Below, piece by piece: positions 44,089-54,334 of a stretch of 64,000 bases of DNA. The position numbers were made by a program, and so were the translations under genes. Positions within the stretch are counted from its first letter, which is position 1. Each line of letters starts with the position of its first letter. The notes below the pieces were generated by a model, which saw only the letters and a list, made by a program, of their open reading frames with translations, searched no databases and was not told the DNA's origin. The stretch is from Adiantum capillus-veneris. Its lineage: Eukaryota; Streptophyta; Polypodiopsida; Polypodiales; Pteridaceae. The stretch covers positions 9,760,809-9,824,808 of the forward strand of contig CM043959.1 of NCBI GenBank assembly GCA_014529385.2. Reading direction: 5' to 3'.

Positions 44089-44788
44089 TTCTTCGAGTAC
44101 CTTCTGCTTCGAGATTCGAGGTTACAGGTTGCAGATTACAGGTTACAGGTTACAGGTTACAGGTACAGGTATAGGTGATTCACACAGGTACAGATAGCTG
44201 GAGTACAGTGATATACTAGCAGTGATGTCACTTGCAGTTGTTGTGGGTATGCATCACTTGGCGCCTATTTGAGCGCATTGTCTGCTGGATTGTACGTTAC
44301 TTGTGGAAACTGCCATTGTACGCATTTGTGGAGCCATACTTGGTTGTATTTGGCAGTCCCAGCCATTTCTTAGACTTGGTCTGGAAGATAGTCATTTCTG
44401 AGACTTGACTATACGCGATTTGCATTAGCCTTCGTGTGAGGGGCGATAGCGTGAGGTTTTTATTGAGCTGGGGGATTCTCAAATGTAGAGATCCTTTCGG
44501 TGATACAGGTAGCTGGAGCACCCTTTTTGTGACATCGCCATAGGCTATGTACTAGTGAGTCCTATTTGATGCTCGGGTTCTATTGTTGGCAGTTTGTGCA
44601 TACAGATACAGTCTATATTTTGGGTTCCTACTGCTCTACTTCTGGGGAAACTCTGTCAAAATTTTCCCAAGTTATGATGGCTGGTTTTTTGGTATTTTGA
44701 GCCATTTATGCTGTTATGCTGCTGAAATTTTGGCAAAATCAGAGGTTGAGTCAGGTGTGTCTTCTTGGGAGCTTCATGGTTGGCTTTA
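44089..44788 (+). other. Leader of G2 with GGTTACA repeats
   Basis: Non-coding leader. A short minisatellite of 7-base GGTTACA units occupies about 44120-44168. The rest is GT/TG-rich with no supported ORF until 44789. Confidence 0.6.
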
Positions 44789-45007
44789 ATGGATGATCAA
44801 AATGGCCCTCAGTTCACTCCTTTTCATTTAACTCAAAGAATTCAGATTAATGTTCATGTGTCCAGGAAGATCTTTTTCCAGCAGTTCATAGTCTTTATGT
44901 TTGGGCCAAGAAGATTGAGAGAGATCCTGGAATGTCCTTTGCCTGTTGTCATTCCGATGATTAACTATGAAAACTCATTTGATGTGCATGTGTTTGTCCT
45001 TATCTAA
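44789..45007 (+). CDS. Leader mini-ORF C, unnamed family
   Basis: A 72-codon ORF (ATGGATGATCAA...) between leader and gag. The frame extends eight codons upstream to an in-frame alternative start codon, but the ATG at 44789 aligns with the start of G1 mini-ORF B and gives the same length. Core blocks are PFHLTQRIQINV, SRKIFFQQF, VFMFGPRRLREIL, PVVIPMINY and SFDVHVFVLI. G1 copies A and B align without gaps. Synonymous differences are common between B and C. There are no cysteines outside one in ECPLP, no zinc motif and no signal peptide. It is followed by gag ~100 bases later. Function unknown. Confidence 0.7.
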   Translation: MDDQNGPQFTPFHLTQRIQINVHVSRKIFFQQFIVFMFGPRRLREILECPLPVVIPMINYENSFDVHVFVLI

Positions 45008-45109
45008 AGCTGAGCTCCATTGAAGTTTCTGGGGATTGGGTAGTGAAAAGTTTTGGGTTCTTGCACGTGTGTTCGAAGGGGTTCTCAAAGCATTGTAACT
45101 CGGGTAGCC

Positions 45110-46063
45110 ATGGCTTTCTCTTATCCGGAGTTTCATGGAAGAAGTGATGAAGATGTGGAAGAATTTTTGGAAAAGATGGAGGTTGCCTGCATTAGCAACC
45201 AGATTCATGACCCTGCGCAGATGTTACGCCTTCTCCAAATTTGTTTGAAGAGTGATGCACGAGTTTGGTCTAAAGCGTTTGAAGAGGAGTTGCGTGTGGC
45301 TGATCCACCTGTAAGGTTGAGTTGGGACAATCTATGACATGGGTTGGAAGTGGAGTTTGTGAAGATAGAAGATCCTGACAAAGTGTGGCAAGAAGTACAG
45401 GCTTTGGTGCAAAAGGAAGGTGAGCCAGTAGATGCGTACATACGTAAGTTTTCATTGGCATGGGAGAGAATGTGCAAGGCCTTAGCACCACAGGTACCCC
45501 TGCCTGACATGATGAAGAAGGATAGGTTCTTGGCTGGTCTTTGGGAGAATATACGTTGGAGAGTGGAGCTAAAGAAGCCTAGGACATATGAGGATGCACT
45601 AGAGGTAGCAAGGAACAAAGAGTGGAAGCTGAGGAAAATGAGCCAGTTAGGGGTGGATTCTTTGCCAATGAGGTCTGAATTTCAGCCTATAGAGTCTTTA
45701 CAAGGGCGCATGTCAGGGGTTCATCATGAACCAGTGGTTCCTATTACTACTCAGGTTATGCCAGCAGTGGTCACTACAGCAGTCCAAGATGATGGGCTAA
45801 GGCAAGACATGAAGCAAGTGGTTGATTTGATGAAGAATCTCAGCCTAAACATGCTAGGTCAAGTGGGAAATAATCGAGGTCGAGGGCGGTTTGCAAATCA
45901 GCCAGCAGGTGAAGAAAGACCTAGGAATGGTGTTGGACAAAGTAATAGTAGGTTTTGGAGGCAGACGCCCACATGTTATAATTGCGGAGAGTTGGGCCAC
46001 ATCAGCCCGCAATGTGATAAGCCACCAAGGATGGGGGGAGACATGTATCCATTGCCAAAATAG
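45110..46063 (+). CDS. Gag polyprotein of G2, one internal TGA
   Basis: Capsid/nucleocapsid protein of 317 codons. It starts MAFSYPEFHGRSDEDVEEFL at 45110. The capsid part continues through LRLLQICLKSDARVW, after which an in-frame TGA (45335-45337) interrupts it. The same frame resumes as HGLEVEFVKIED and goes on with RKFSLAWERMCKALAP and FLAGLWENIRWRVELKKP. The zinc knuckle CYNCGELGHISPQC lies near 45974-46015. The frame ends at UAG 46061-46063 and pol follows without a gap in the same frame. TGA may be a CGA-to-TGA decay event or, less likely, a second readthrough point. Confidence 0.88.
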
Positions 46064-49000
46064 GTGCTAACTAGGTCTCATGATTATGGCATCGAAATTA
46101 AGGGAGATGAAGGAACCAACGGATTAACCCAGGAGGAAAAGGGAAAGACAAAAGTGCTAAGTGTAGTCACTTTGGAGAAGGCATCAAAGCTAGAGGATAC
46201 ATTAGTGATGCCTATTGGGAAGAGGACCACAGAGGATAAGGAAGGAAGAAGTGCCCCAGGTCCTAGTAAGAAGAAAGGAAAGCGCCATGAAGGCGAGGAT
46301 GTCAAGGCCAAGAGGAAAAGGAGAGCTCGTCGAAAGTTTCATGTTTCAGATTTTCCACTAGGGGATGGGCAATTAAGCTATGACTTGAAGGAGGATCTGA
46401 CGAGCAGGAAGGCAAATGTTAGTTTTGGGCAGCTTATAGAGATGGTGCCTAAGCTAAAGCGACAGTGGAAGAGGATGGTTAACCCAATGGAGAAAGAGCC
46501 AGAGAGAGGTTCAGTAAAGGTGTTGGCAATGGATGAGCTACCAGACATTTGTCCAATTGTAGATGTGTGGCATAAAAGGAAAAATTTGGGACAAGGTTAT
46601 GTGGATGGCGGAGCCCAAATATGCGTCATAACACACTCATGCGTTGAGAAGATGGGTCTCACAATGGCTGGGGTGTCAGGTTTTCGGATCAGATTGGCAA
46701 ACCATCAAAAAGTAAAATGCTTGGGTGTTGTAAAGAGCTTAGAAGTGGAGGCATATGATACAAAGGCAGTGGTTGATTTTCATGTGATGCCAGCATGGTT
46801 GGGAGCATATCCTATTATACTGGGCAGACCATGGTTACGTGCAGTGGGAGCTGTTCAAGATTGGCGACATGGTACGATTAGCCTCTATGGAAAGACAGGT
46901 ACCAAGAAGCTTTATAATATGGACACAAGGAAACGATTAGAGGAGCTTTATGAAGATGAGGATGAGTCTAGTGATGAAGACTCTTCCACGGTGACAGATG
47001 AGGACAGTGATAGCACTACCAACAGTGATGAGGATGCTGATGTTGCATTTCTTTTGATGGATAAAGAAATCCAGGAGATTGGTTTAGTTGCATTTGCAAA
47101 TGAGGTTGAAGATGAAAGTGAAGGGCCTTATGAAGTGATTGAAGGGCTGATGCAAACCAAGGTTGAGTTGTCAAAGGAGCAGGAATTAATGACACAAATG
47201 ATTAGTGGAGACCTCTCAGCTATGGAGAAGGATATATATTTGCACATGCTGGCTAGTTTTCCTGATTTGTTCATTACTTCATATGAAGAGATCAGAGGGT
47301 TCAAGGGCGAAGAGATGCATATAGAGCTGAAAGAAGGTGCTAAGCCAGTGCGGCAAAGGCTAAGAAGGATGGGTCAAGAGCAAATGGAAGCCTTGCGGGT
47401 AGAGGTGGACAAGTTATTGAAGGCAGGGTTCATAGTTCCAGTGGAGACCACAGAATGGGTGAGTCCAGTTGTAGTCAGTCCAAAGAAGGATGGGAAGTGG
47501 AGAATTTGTGTGGATTTTAAACCCTTAAACGCAGCCACTAAGAAGAACCCATATCCTCTTCCATTCATCGATCAGATCTTGGATTCAGTGGCAGGTTATG
47601 AGAGGTACAGTGTGTGTGATGGTTTTTCAGGCTATTTTCAATTGAAGATTGCTCTTAAAGACCGCACAAAGACAACTTTTATTACGCCATGGGGCTGCTA
47701 TTGCTACGCAGTGTTGCCGTTTGGGTTGTCAAATGGACCATCTTTCTATCAAGAAAGAGCAAATTGGGTGCTGGAACCATTCATTGGTAGTTGTGTTAAG
47801 GCTTTTATGGACGACTTCTGTGTCTATAGCAGTAGGGTTGATCACCATGAGAAGCTGCAGATGGTATTGGCTCGATATGATGAATGTGGAGGACAACTAA
47901 ATCCAAAGAAATGTCATCTAGCACAGCCAAGGGTGAATTTATTGGGCCATATGGTGTCAGAAAATGGCATTGAGGCTGATCCAGATAAGGTGAAGTCTAT
48001 TATTCTTCTTCCATCACCTATGAGTACGAAGAAATTGGCAACCTTTATACACAAAGTGAAGTACATGGCACGGTTTATTCCATTGTCTTTGCAGCTTCTT
48101 TATCCATTACAGCAAGTGGCAAAGCATGATCCATTGCAATGGGATGACAAGTGTGAAGAAGTGTTTCAAGAGGTGAAAGAGGTGTTAGGGGGGTTGTCAG
48201 CCATGCAGGCTCATGATTGGGAGAAAGTTTTTTATGTAAATCCATCAGTAGGGGATGATGCCATTGGAGCCATGCTATTGCAAAAGGGGAAGGGCAGCCA
48301 TTATATGAGGCCAGTGTATTGTGCAAGCCGAGTGAAGTTGGTAGCGGAGAGAAAGTTATCGGAAGTAGAGCTAGTGATGGCCAGTGTAATATTTGCTTGT
48401 CGACGATTTCGTCATTACTTGCTACCACGGCCTTTTGTTTTCTTGACGAGTTATGCCTTTTTGCCACAGTTAATTAATGGTATTAACATGTCAAATGTGG
48501 TGAAGAAATGGGTAATTGACCTGCAAGAGTTTGAGTTCTCTTTTCTAGTGGAAGATAGTACAAGGGCTACCCTAGCTGATTTGTTGACCTACAAGGAGAA
48601 TCCCCTTATTGTTAAGGAAGATGTGTTGAGAAAGGTAGTTGAAGAAGTTCCACAGATCAGCAATGCACATGTGTTGTTCTTTGATGGTTCATACAGAAAG
48701 AGCCACGATGCAGCTTCAGGGGGTATAGCACTTTATGATCCAGAGGGGAAGCTAGTATGCAAGAGAGGGTTCAAATTGGATGCGCATAGTAACAATGAGG
48801 CTGAATATGCTACATTGGAAGCCGGATTACACATTTGTTTGAAGCATGGGGTCCGAAGGTTGAGCATAAAAGGTGATGCCTTGTTAGTGGTGAAGCAAGT
48901 GCTGGGTGTGTGGAAGAGCAAGAACACCTCATTGAAGGAAATGTGCTTCAGAATTAAAGGCCTGTTAAAAAAGTTCGAAGCATGGAGCATCAGACACATT

Positions 49001-50461
49001 GAACGTGCTCTAAATGGAGAGGCACATGAAGCAGCTCAAGGCATGATTGGGGAGCTATTTGTGTTGAGGACCACTTTACCTCTTTATCATGGCCGGGAAA
49101 GTTTGGCTCAAGAAGAGGAGTTTTTGCTAACAGGAATCATTCCAAAGGAGATTCAGAAGTCTAAGAAGTATGGCTTTGTGCGTAGAGCATACAGGTACAA
49201 ATTGATTGGTGATGTCTTATACATGAAAGTGGCTGATCTCGTGTTGAGACGTGTACCTTGGCGGGAGGAGCTTTACAGAGTGTTGGAAGAGAATCATGAA
49301 GGCGCATGTGGTGGCCATTTTGCTCTAAAGATCACCTTGCATAAGATTTTGCAAGAGGGGTATGTATGGCCTAGTTTGCACAAGGATGTTCACCATTGGT
49401 GTAGGTCTTGCAATAGGTGTCAAGCATTTGGGAAGAGAGTGTTGAAGCCAGAGCTACGAAAAACCATTATGGCGTTTGATGTGTTTGAAAAGTGGGGAAT
49501 TGATGCAATAGGCCCGTTGCCTATCACAAGCAGGGGCAAAAGCTATATTTTGACGACAGTGGACTATCTTTCTAGATGGGCAGAGGCTATAGCAGTAAAA
49601 CAGATCACTGCAAAGGATGTGGCAAAATTTGTGTATGATGAAATATGTTGCAAGTTTGGGGTGCCATTAGAGCTACTTTCAGATAAGGGGCCAGGATTTA
49701 GAGCTAAACTGCTAGACTTCTTATGCACAAAGATGAAGATTAAGCACCAGCATACCACTCCTTATTACCCACAGTGTAATGGCTTGAATGAAAGATTCAA
49801 TGGTGAGTTGGTACAAATTCTTTCTAAAGTGAGAGAGCACCAAGGAAAGAATTGGGATTTGGAATTGCCTAGTGCATTATGGGCTTACCGTACTTCGGTG
49901 AAGACAGGTACAGGGTTTACTCCATTTCATTTGGTGTATGGAAAGGAAGCACTATTGCCTTTGGAAGTAGAGTTGCCTGCGGTCAAGATGTTAGAGAAGT
50001 TGCTTGGGCCGCGTAGTGATGCATTCAAAGAGAGGCTCTTGCAGTTACAAGAGGTCCAGTTGGATAGGATGAGCGCATTGGAGCATTATGGGCAGATGCA
50101 GGATAAGGCTTTGACAAAGATAAATGAAAAGGTCAAAAGTAAGGGTATCAAGAAACATGACTTGGTTTTGCGCTACAACAGTAAGCTCGACAACACCTTC
50201 CAAAAGAAGTTTCAAATTAAGTGGGAAGGCCCTTTCAAGGTAGTAGAGTGTTTTCCAAATGGCACATATCAGCTGGCTAACCTGGATGGTGTTCTACATA
50301 AGTCAAGGGTAAATGGATTGCGTCTTAAATTGTATCATGCTAGATTGATGATGGTGGAGTTAGATGAGTTGTCGGTGGAGCAAGAAATGTTGGTGAAGGA
50401 TGAGGAGACTTGTGATGCGGCGAGTCTCATATCTCTCTTTGTTGCTGCTGATCATGAATGA
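46064..50461 (+). CDS. Pol polyprotein of G2: PR-RT-RH-aRH-IN, intact
   Basis: 1465 codons, open from the gag UAG to a TGA at 50459. The order is: basic linker; retropepsin with YVDGGAQIC (about residues 179-187) and ILGRPWL (252-258); an acidic linker; RT with WVSPVVVSPKKDGKW, ICVDFKPLNAAT, LPFGLSNGP and catalytic FMDDF (about 580-584). Then comes a first RNase H-like part with VNPSVGDDAIG and TSYAFLP where D-A-S and T-D-H are expected, so its acidic site is lost. A second RNase H follows with LFFDGSY (about 871), NNEAEY and HIERALNGEAHEAA, intact-looking. Integrase has HHCC ending CNRCQAFG, WGIDAIG, LSDKGPGF, CNGLNERFNG and a GPF-type C-terminal module. No proper ATG follows the UAG closely, so readthrough is likely. 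Confidence 0.95.
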   Translation: MLTRSHDYGIEIKGDEGTNGLTQEEKGKTKVLSVVTLEKASKLEDTLVMPIGKRTTEDKEGRSAPGPSKKKGKRHEGEDVKAKRKRRARRKFHVSDFPLGDGQLSYDLKEDLTSRKANVSFGQLIEMVPKLKRQWKRMVNPMEKEPERGSVKVLAMDELPDICPIVDVWHKRKNLGQGYVDGGAQICVITHSCVEKMGLTMAGVSGFRIRLANHQKVKCLGVVKSLEVEAYDTKAVVDFHVMPAWLGAYPIILGRPWLRAVGAVQDWRHGTISLYGKTGTKKLYNMDTRKRLEELYEDEDESSDEDSSTVTDEDSDSTTNSDEDADVAFLLMDKEIQEIGLVAFANEVEDESEGPYEVIEGLMQTKVELSKEQELMTQMISGDLSAMEKDIYLHMLASFPDLFITSYEEIRGFKGEEMHIELKEGAKPVRQRLRRMGQEQMEALRVEVDKLLKAGFIVPVETTEWVSPVVVSPKKDGKWRICVDFKPLNAATKKNPYPLPFIDQILDSVAGYERYSVCDGFSGYFQLKIALKDRTKTTFITPWGCYCYAVLPFGLSNGPSFYQERANWVLEPFIGSCVKAFMDDFCVYSSRVDHHEKLQMVLARYDECGGQLNPKKCHLAQPRVNLLGHMVSENGIEADPDKVKSIILLPSPMSTKKLATFIHKVKYMARFIPLSLQLLYPLQQVAKHDPLQWDDKCEEVFQEVKEVLGGLSAMQAHDWEKVFYVNPSVGDDAIGAMLLQKGKGSHYMRPVYCASRVKLVAERKLSEVELVMASVIFACRRFRHYLLPRPFVFLTSYAFLPQLINGINMSNVVKKWVIDLQEFEFSFLVEDSTRATLADLLTYKENPLIVKEDVLRKVVEEVPQISNAHVLFFDGSYRKSHDAASGGIALYDPEGKLVCKRGFKLDAHSNNEAEYATLEAGLHICLKHGVRRLSIKGDALLVVKQVLGVWKSKNTSLKEMCFRIKGLLKKFEAWSIRHIERALNGEAHEAAQGMIGELFVLRTTLPLYHGRESLAQEEEFLLTGIIPKEIQKSKKYGFVRRAYRYKLIGDVLYMKVADLVLRRVPWREELYRVLEENHEGACGGHFALKITLHKILQEGYVWPSLHKDVHHWCRSCNRCQAFGKRVLKPELRKTIMAFDVFEKWGIDAIGPLPITSRGKSYILTTVDYLSRWAEAIAVKQITAKDVAKFVYDEICCKFGVPLELLSDKGPGFRAKLLDFLCTKMKIKHQHTTPYYPQCNGLNERFNGELVQILSKVREHQGKNWDLELPSALWAYRTSVKTGTGFTPFHLVYGKEALLPLEVELPAVKMLEKLLGPRSDAFKERLLQLQEVQLDRMSALEHYGQMQDKALTKINEKVKSKGIKKHDLVLRYNSKLDNTFQKKFQIKWEGPFKVVECFPNGTYQLANLDGVLHKSRVNGLRLKLYHARLMMVELDELSVEQEMLVKDEETCDAASLISLFVAADHE

Positions 50462-50489
50462 TCTAGCAGGCTAGGGGATGGGCAAATTA

Positions 50490-51611
50490 TGTCAGGAGTT
50501 TTTTGGAGCAAGGGATTGCGCATATGTACATACCCATGCATGGTGCATCAAATAAAGTATTGCCCATTTTCCATAGCCAGGTGGTTACGTGGGGCCCACA
50601 TGTGTACAGGTAGGACACCATGTACATAGTGCATCGATTTTCATCGTTACTAGTACCATTGTGTTTTTCTACAATAAGGAGGAGTTGGTAGCGCGTAAAA
50701 CTTCTCGAGGAAGCTATCTGCGGGCCGACGACAGGAGGTCAGCAGGTGCGTCAGATGGCATCTAGTGGCGTCAGGAGGGCAAACGAGGTCAATATTTGCA
50801 CGCGGATGAGGACGGACACAACGTGGGTGTTTGCTTGTGAGAATTATGCAGAAAGGTCACCATGAGGACCTTTTTTTGGGGCCACTTCACGTGGTGGCGA
50901 GGTGCATTATTGGAAAAAAGCTGAGTGCCAGGTGTGCGAATGATCCAAAAAGGTGACAACTATGCACTGCGAGGTCAATTTTTGGCCTGTTCGGGGTCGT
51001 TTGAGGTCATCTAAAAGGCCAAGGGTGCCCAACTAAAAAATCTAAGTGTGGGAACTGAAAAAACGTGGAGAAGAGAGGAGGAACAGCCGCAGGTGTGTTT
51101 TTGCTCATTTTGGAGCCTGTTTTGGCCGTAAACTGCTCATCCGAGGTCGGATTTGAGCACTTTGACATTGTAGACTGGGGTTTTGGGCCGTTCCGGACGC
51201 GATGGCACTGTCCATTTTGCCAAATTCCTCACTCTTTTCCTGATGTTTTTCTGTGTAAGTTTCTCCTATGAGCGAAGTTTCTGCTCTAGTTTGTGATTGT
51301 ATCTGGCTTATTTTACCCATATTGTGTGAGCTATTTGCCCCATTGGTGTTGGCCCAAGCTCAATTGTATCTAAACATCAGAAATTCTCCTCTTTTGAGCT
51401 GAGTTTTTTGGGTGTGTGTGTGTGTGTGTGTCTGTGTGGAGTGGGCAAGTGGATAGTCTCTCTCCTCTCACTCCAGAGGTGTGTTCCCCGTCTCGGCCAG
51501 GTGTGTTGTATAAGCCGAGTGGTGCCCCATAGTGTGTGTGTGTGTGTATCTTCCCAAGAGTGTGTGTCGGGTCGTTATAGAGGCGCTGTGTGTGTTTTCA
51601 TCCCGCTCACA
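50490..51611 (+). repeat. 3' LTR of G2
   Basis: 1122 bp. It is preceded by a purine-rich AGGGGATGGGCAAATTA (50473-50489), the likely polypurine tract. Confidence 0.93.
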
Positions 51612-52975
51612 ACGGGTCGAGAGAAATGACACAAATGGGCAGGCTGAGATAGCCGCAGAGGGGCATGAGCAAGCCAGAGTGAACCTCGAGGCAATCATGG
51701 AATAAACAGAGACAGTTATCGAGGATTCAACTAGACACCAAAATGAGAAAGTCATGGAGGATCCGTAGCGAGTAAGGATGATGAGGGGCAAGAGTAGGCC
51801 AGGGTGGACCCTGAGGCATCTATGGAGGAACCAATATTGAAGGAAAATGATCCCGAGCGTGTGCTTGTTAGGGAGGAACCTACGGCTATTAGGGAGGAGC
51901 CTGAGGCAGCGAGGGAGCCAGCTCAAGAAAGGAAAGGGCAAGGCTCTGCATCACAAGGGCCATCCAACGTATCAGATGAGTCAACTATTTTAGAGCAAAT
52001 CAACGAAGAGAATGAAGAGGATTTGATAGTTATGTTCAGCTCAGCGCCTCTGCATGCACAGATACTGCTACCCGAAAGGTCAAAGGAGGCATGCATTTTC
52101 AACTACGATCATCAAGACTTCCTCTGCATGCGTAGTTTCACCAAATCCAACGCAACAAATGAGGTCGTCAACGTCACTTTGTGGTAATTCTCATGCTCTT
52201 TAAAAGTCACGTTTGGTTCATTAAACGGGTCTCTATCGAGACATGGATCAATAGCAAGCGAAACAGTGGCTTATGGAATTGGATAGTGGTACTACTCGCT
52301 CGGTATTGACCCATGGGTTTGTGGCAGTGACAGCCCGCTAAAATACCTCAAGTCTAACCTCTGCCATTTATTCATGTTAGCCACGCTGTCTCGCTTTTGT
52401 CCCCTGAGGTTCAAGACAAAGTATACGTAATAGATCCGCTGATATCGCCTTATCTGCAGAACAACTCAGTTTCCTTTTTGAGTCTGATAAACTGGTTTAG
52501 CAAAGTCAACTTTGATCTAGCGTGCTTTCTGGTCACTGCATACAATCAATCGTGAGTTTTTTCTTGCCTTGTAAAAACCATGTTGCATTTAGAATATTTC
52601 TCCTCATCTTTGATGGTGTCTTTGTAGTGATAATTGGAGTCTGATGTTATTTGACATGGAAGCAAAGATTGTTTACTACGCAAACTTCGGGCAAAGTAGA
52701 GCGTTTCATCGTCGTGTAAAAACGTAAGGCCCATTTGGCTACATTTGGAAAGCACTGTCTCTTTGTAATGTGTTGCTGACTCAAGTGGTTATGTATGTAG
52801 TGCCGTGAAAAAACTTGTATGTTGTGTAGAGCATGTTTTGTTAGAACGTGATATAGGAAATACCGTCCGGCACGAACGGGTAACCGTGCCCACGCAGATT
52901 GATGACTATAGATATGGATGGCGAACCTGTTTGAATGCCCTGTTGCTCTTCAGTCAAATTATGGATGTACCGAAC
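51612..52975 (+). pseudogene. Multi-exon gene with catalytically dead Ulp1/C48-like domain
   Basis: Four exon segments join in phase: up to 52183, 52381-52551, 52628-52723 and 52801-52975. Introns 52184-52380, 52552-52627 and 52724-52800 are all GT-AG. The first segment is acidic (DPEASMEEPILKE, REEPEAAREPAQERKG) with one TAG at 51795 and a ~15-residue repeat around EQARVNLEAIME. The joined rest reads LLSPEVQDKVYVIDPL, then NQSDNWSLMLFDMEAKIVYY, then VTVPTQIDDYRYGW, which follows the C48/Ulp1 pattern. However, the catalytic His position is Asn (DNW), the Asp position is lost (YYANFG) and the Cys of Q-x-D-x-Y-x-C-G is Tyr. Ulp1 proteases remove SUMO; this one could at most bind. G2 separates it from the histone-like part. 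Confidence 0.55.
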
Positions 52976-53102
52976 GTAAGTAATCGTGTTGTTGCATTGT
53001 TTGCTGCAGCGTTTGTATGAAGCAACAAATGTCTGTATGACGCTTCTACAAGAACTTCAATTACATAACTACACCCCCAACGATGTGTGACATTTTTCAG
53101 TA

Positions 53103-53540
53103 ATGGCCATGAAACATATTATAATCTCGGTAAACAGATGCACAAGAGAGGAAGCGGCGAGAGCTGAGGAGTTCGAAGAGGCTCGCATTAACGAAATGAT
53201 GCAACGCCACAATCAGACTCAAGAAGAAGTTCAAAATATGCAAGAAGCAATAAATCAATATTATGCGGATGCCGCAGAAGTAGAGGAATGGGCTACACGT
53301 CAACGGTAAGAGCAAGAACAGAGGGAAGCTTCACAGGTGCAAGAAGCATGGGAAGCCATGGAAGAGGCCCATGATTTCGACCGACACGAAAGGATGCCCG
53401 AGACCAGCATCCCCAGAGGTAGAAGTAGCAGTAACCGAAGCAGAGGGCAGGGGAGCAACCAGAGCAGAGAGCAAGGGACGAGTGGCACAAACCGCGGGAG
53501 AGGACAGGGGACGAGTGGCACAAACCAGGGGAGAGGATAG
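53103..53540 (+). CDS. Coiled-coil and RG-rich ORF (possible 3' exon)
   Basis: Follows an acceptor-like TTTTTCAG at 53100. The first half is a charged helix (TREEAARAEEFEEARINEMM, QEEVQNMQEAINQYY) likely to form a coiled coil. A TAA at 53307-53309, which also overlaps a GT donor-like GGTAAGAG, interrupts the frame. The same frame goes on as more coil and then an RG/SG-rich tail (SRGQGSNQSREQGTSGTNRG). It is probably the last exon(s) of the Ulp1-like gene, but joining at 52976/53101 gives an immediate stop, so the link is unproven. No known family. Confidence 0.4.
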
Positions 53541-54334
53541 TAGCAGGGAAAGGGTGCAATTTACTTGTATAAATCTTGACAGAACAACACAATATGTAAA
53601 GTTTTGAAACAATGAAAATGTACATTTTTGAAACATTGTTTGACCGCCACAAAATTTCTCTGCATTAGTCATTTTGAAGAGTATATCATGGTTTGCATGG
53701 CATGAAAGCTCTTTGCATGCACAAGGTATGTGACCTAGCTTCCGGTGGAAGCAATTAAGTGAAGTGTATTTGTTAGTGACTCCTTGCACAATGTTGTTTT
53801 CTCCTTGCGCCTTCGAATCTGAAAAGAAGAAAAAGTTAGATTCTGTCTTAATGTATTAAAGACAATCAAAATTCATTGATTTAGTAAGAACGTTTCTATT
53901 GTTGAGACTAAATGCATACAATTCCAGCAAAAGTGGAAGTTCTTCACATGTAAGATCTACCTTGAGCTGTGCAAGAGTTGTGCTTGACATTGTCTCCATC
54001 ACAGTAAGTAGGCTGTCTCGAAAGTAGAGATCCATTTACAAAGGTTTGTTCTCGAGGCTAATCTCTGTATCTTGATCAAGTGGAATAAGATGCCCACTAA
54101 GAAGATGATATGAAATATAGTAAAATGATACTAAGAAATTTTGAGAGCTTATTGAACTTGCAAATTATGGACTTCTTTTGCAAAATACAGATTTTGTTCT
54201 GTGATTGTTTCCTATCCCAATTATCATCTAAAAAGTACAAATAGCTCTCAGACTTGCAAATGAACATTTTTGCGGTAGTTCTTATTTGCTCATCGAAGAA
54301 AAAATATACAAACACTTCAAGAGGCATAAATAGT
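53541..54334. other. No gene seen
   Basis: AT-rich flank between the RG-rich ORF and the LTR of copia B. Nothing supported. Confidence 0.5.

Larger units (their letters stand above)
42923..51611 (+). mobile_element. Ty3/gypsy element G2, Tat-like with dual RNase H, near intact
   Basis: LTRs at 42923-44062 (1140 bp) and 50490-51611 (1122 bp) begin TGTCAGGAG and end CCGCTCACA. Both flanks carry ACGG (42919-42922 and 51612-51615), a 4-bp target duplication. Inside are a tRNA-Arg-like primer site, a ~700-base leader, the 72-codon leader ORF, gag with one TGA, and a 1465-codon pol in the same frame after a UAG. The LTRs differ by scattered substitutions and an ~18-base indel near 43500/51060. Pol has every core domain. 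This is the best preserved element in the window. Only the TGA in gag is an obvious defect. Confidence 0.93.

Noticed and set aside
44120..44168. GGTTACA repeats, considered as telomere-like
   Set aside because: The plant telomere unit is TTTAGGG; this is a short leader minisatellite of a different unit.
52976..53102. Direct exon join 52975 to 53101 to extend the Ulp1-like gene
   Set aside because: The join gives TAA as the next codon; kept as a separate, uncertain ORF instead.
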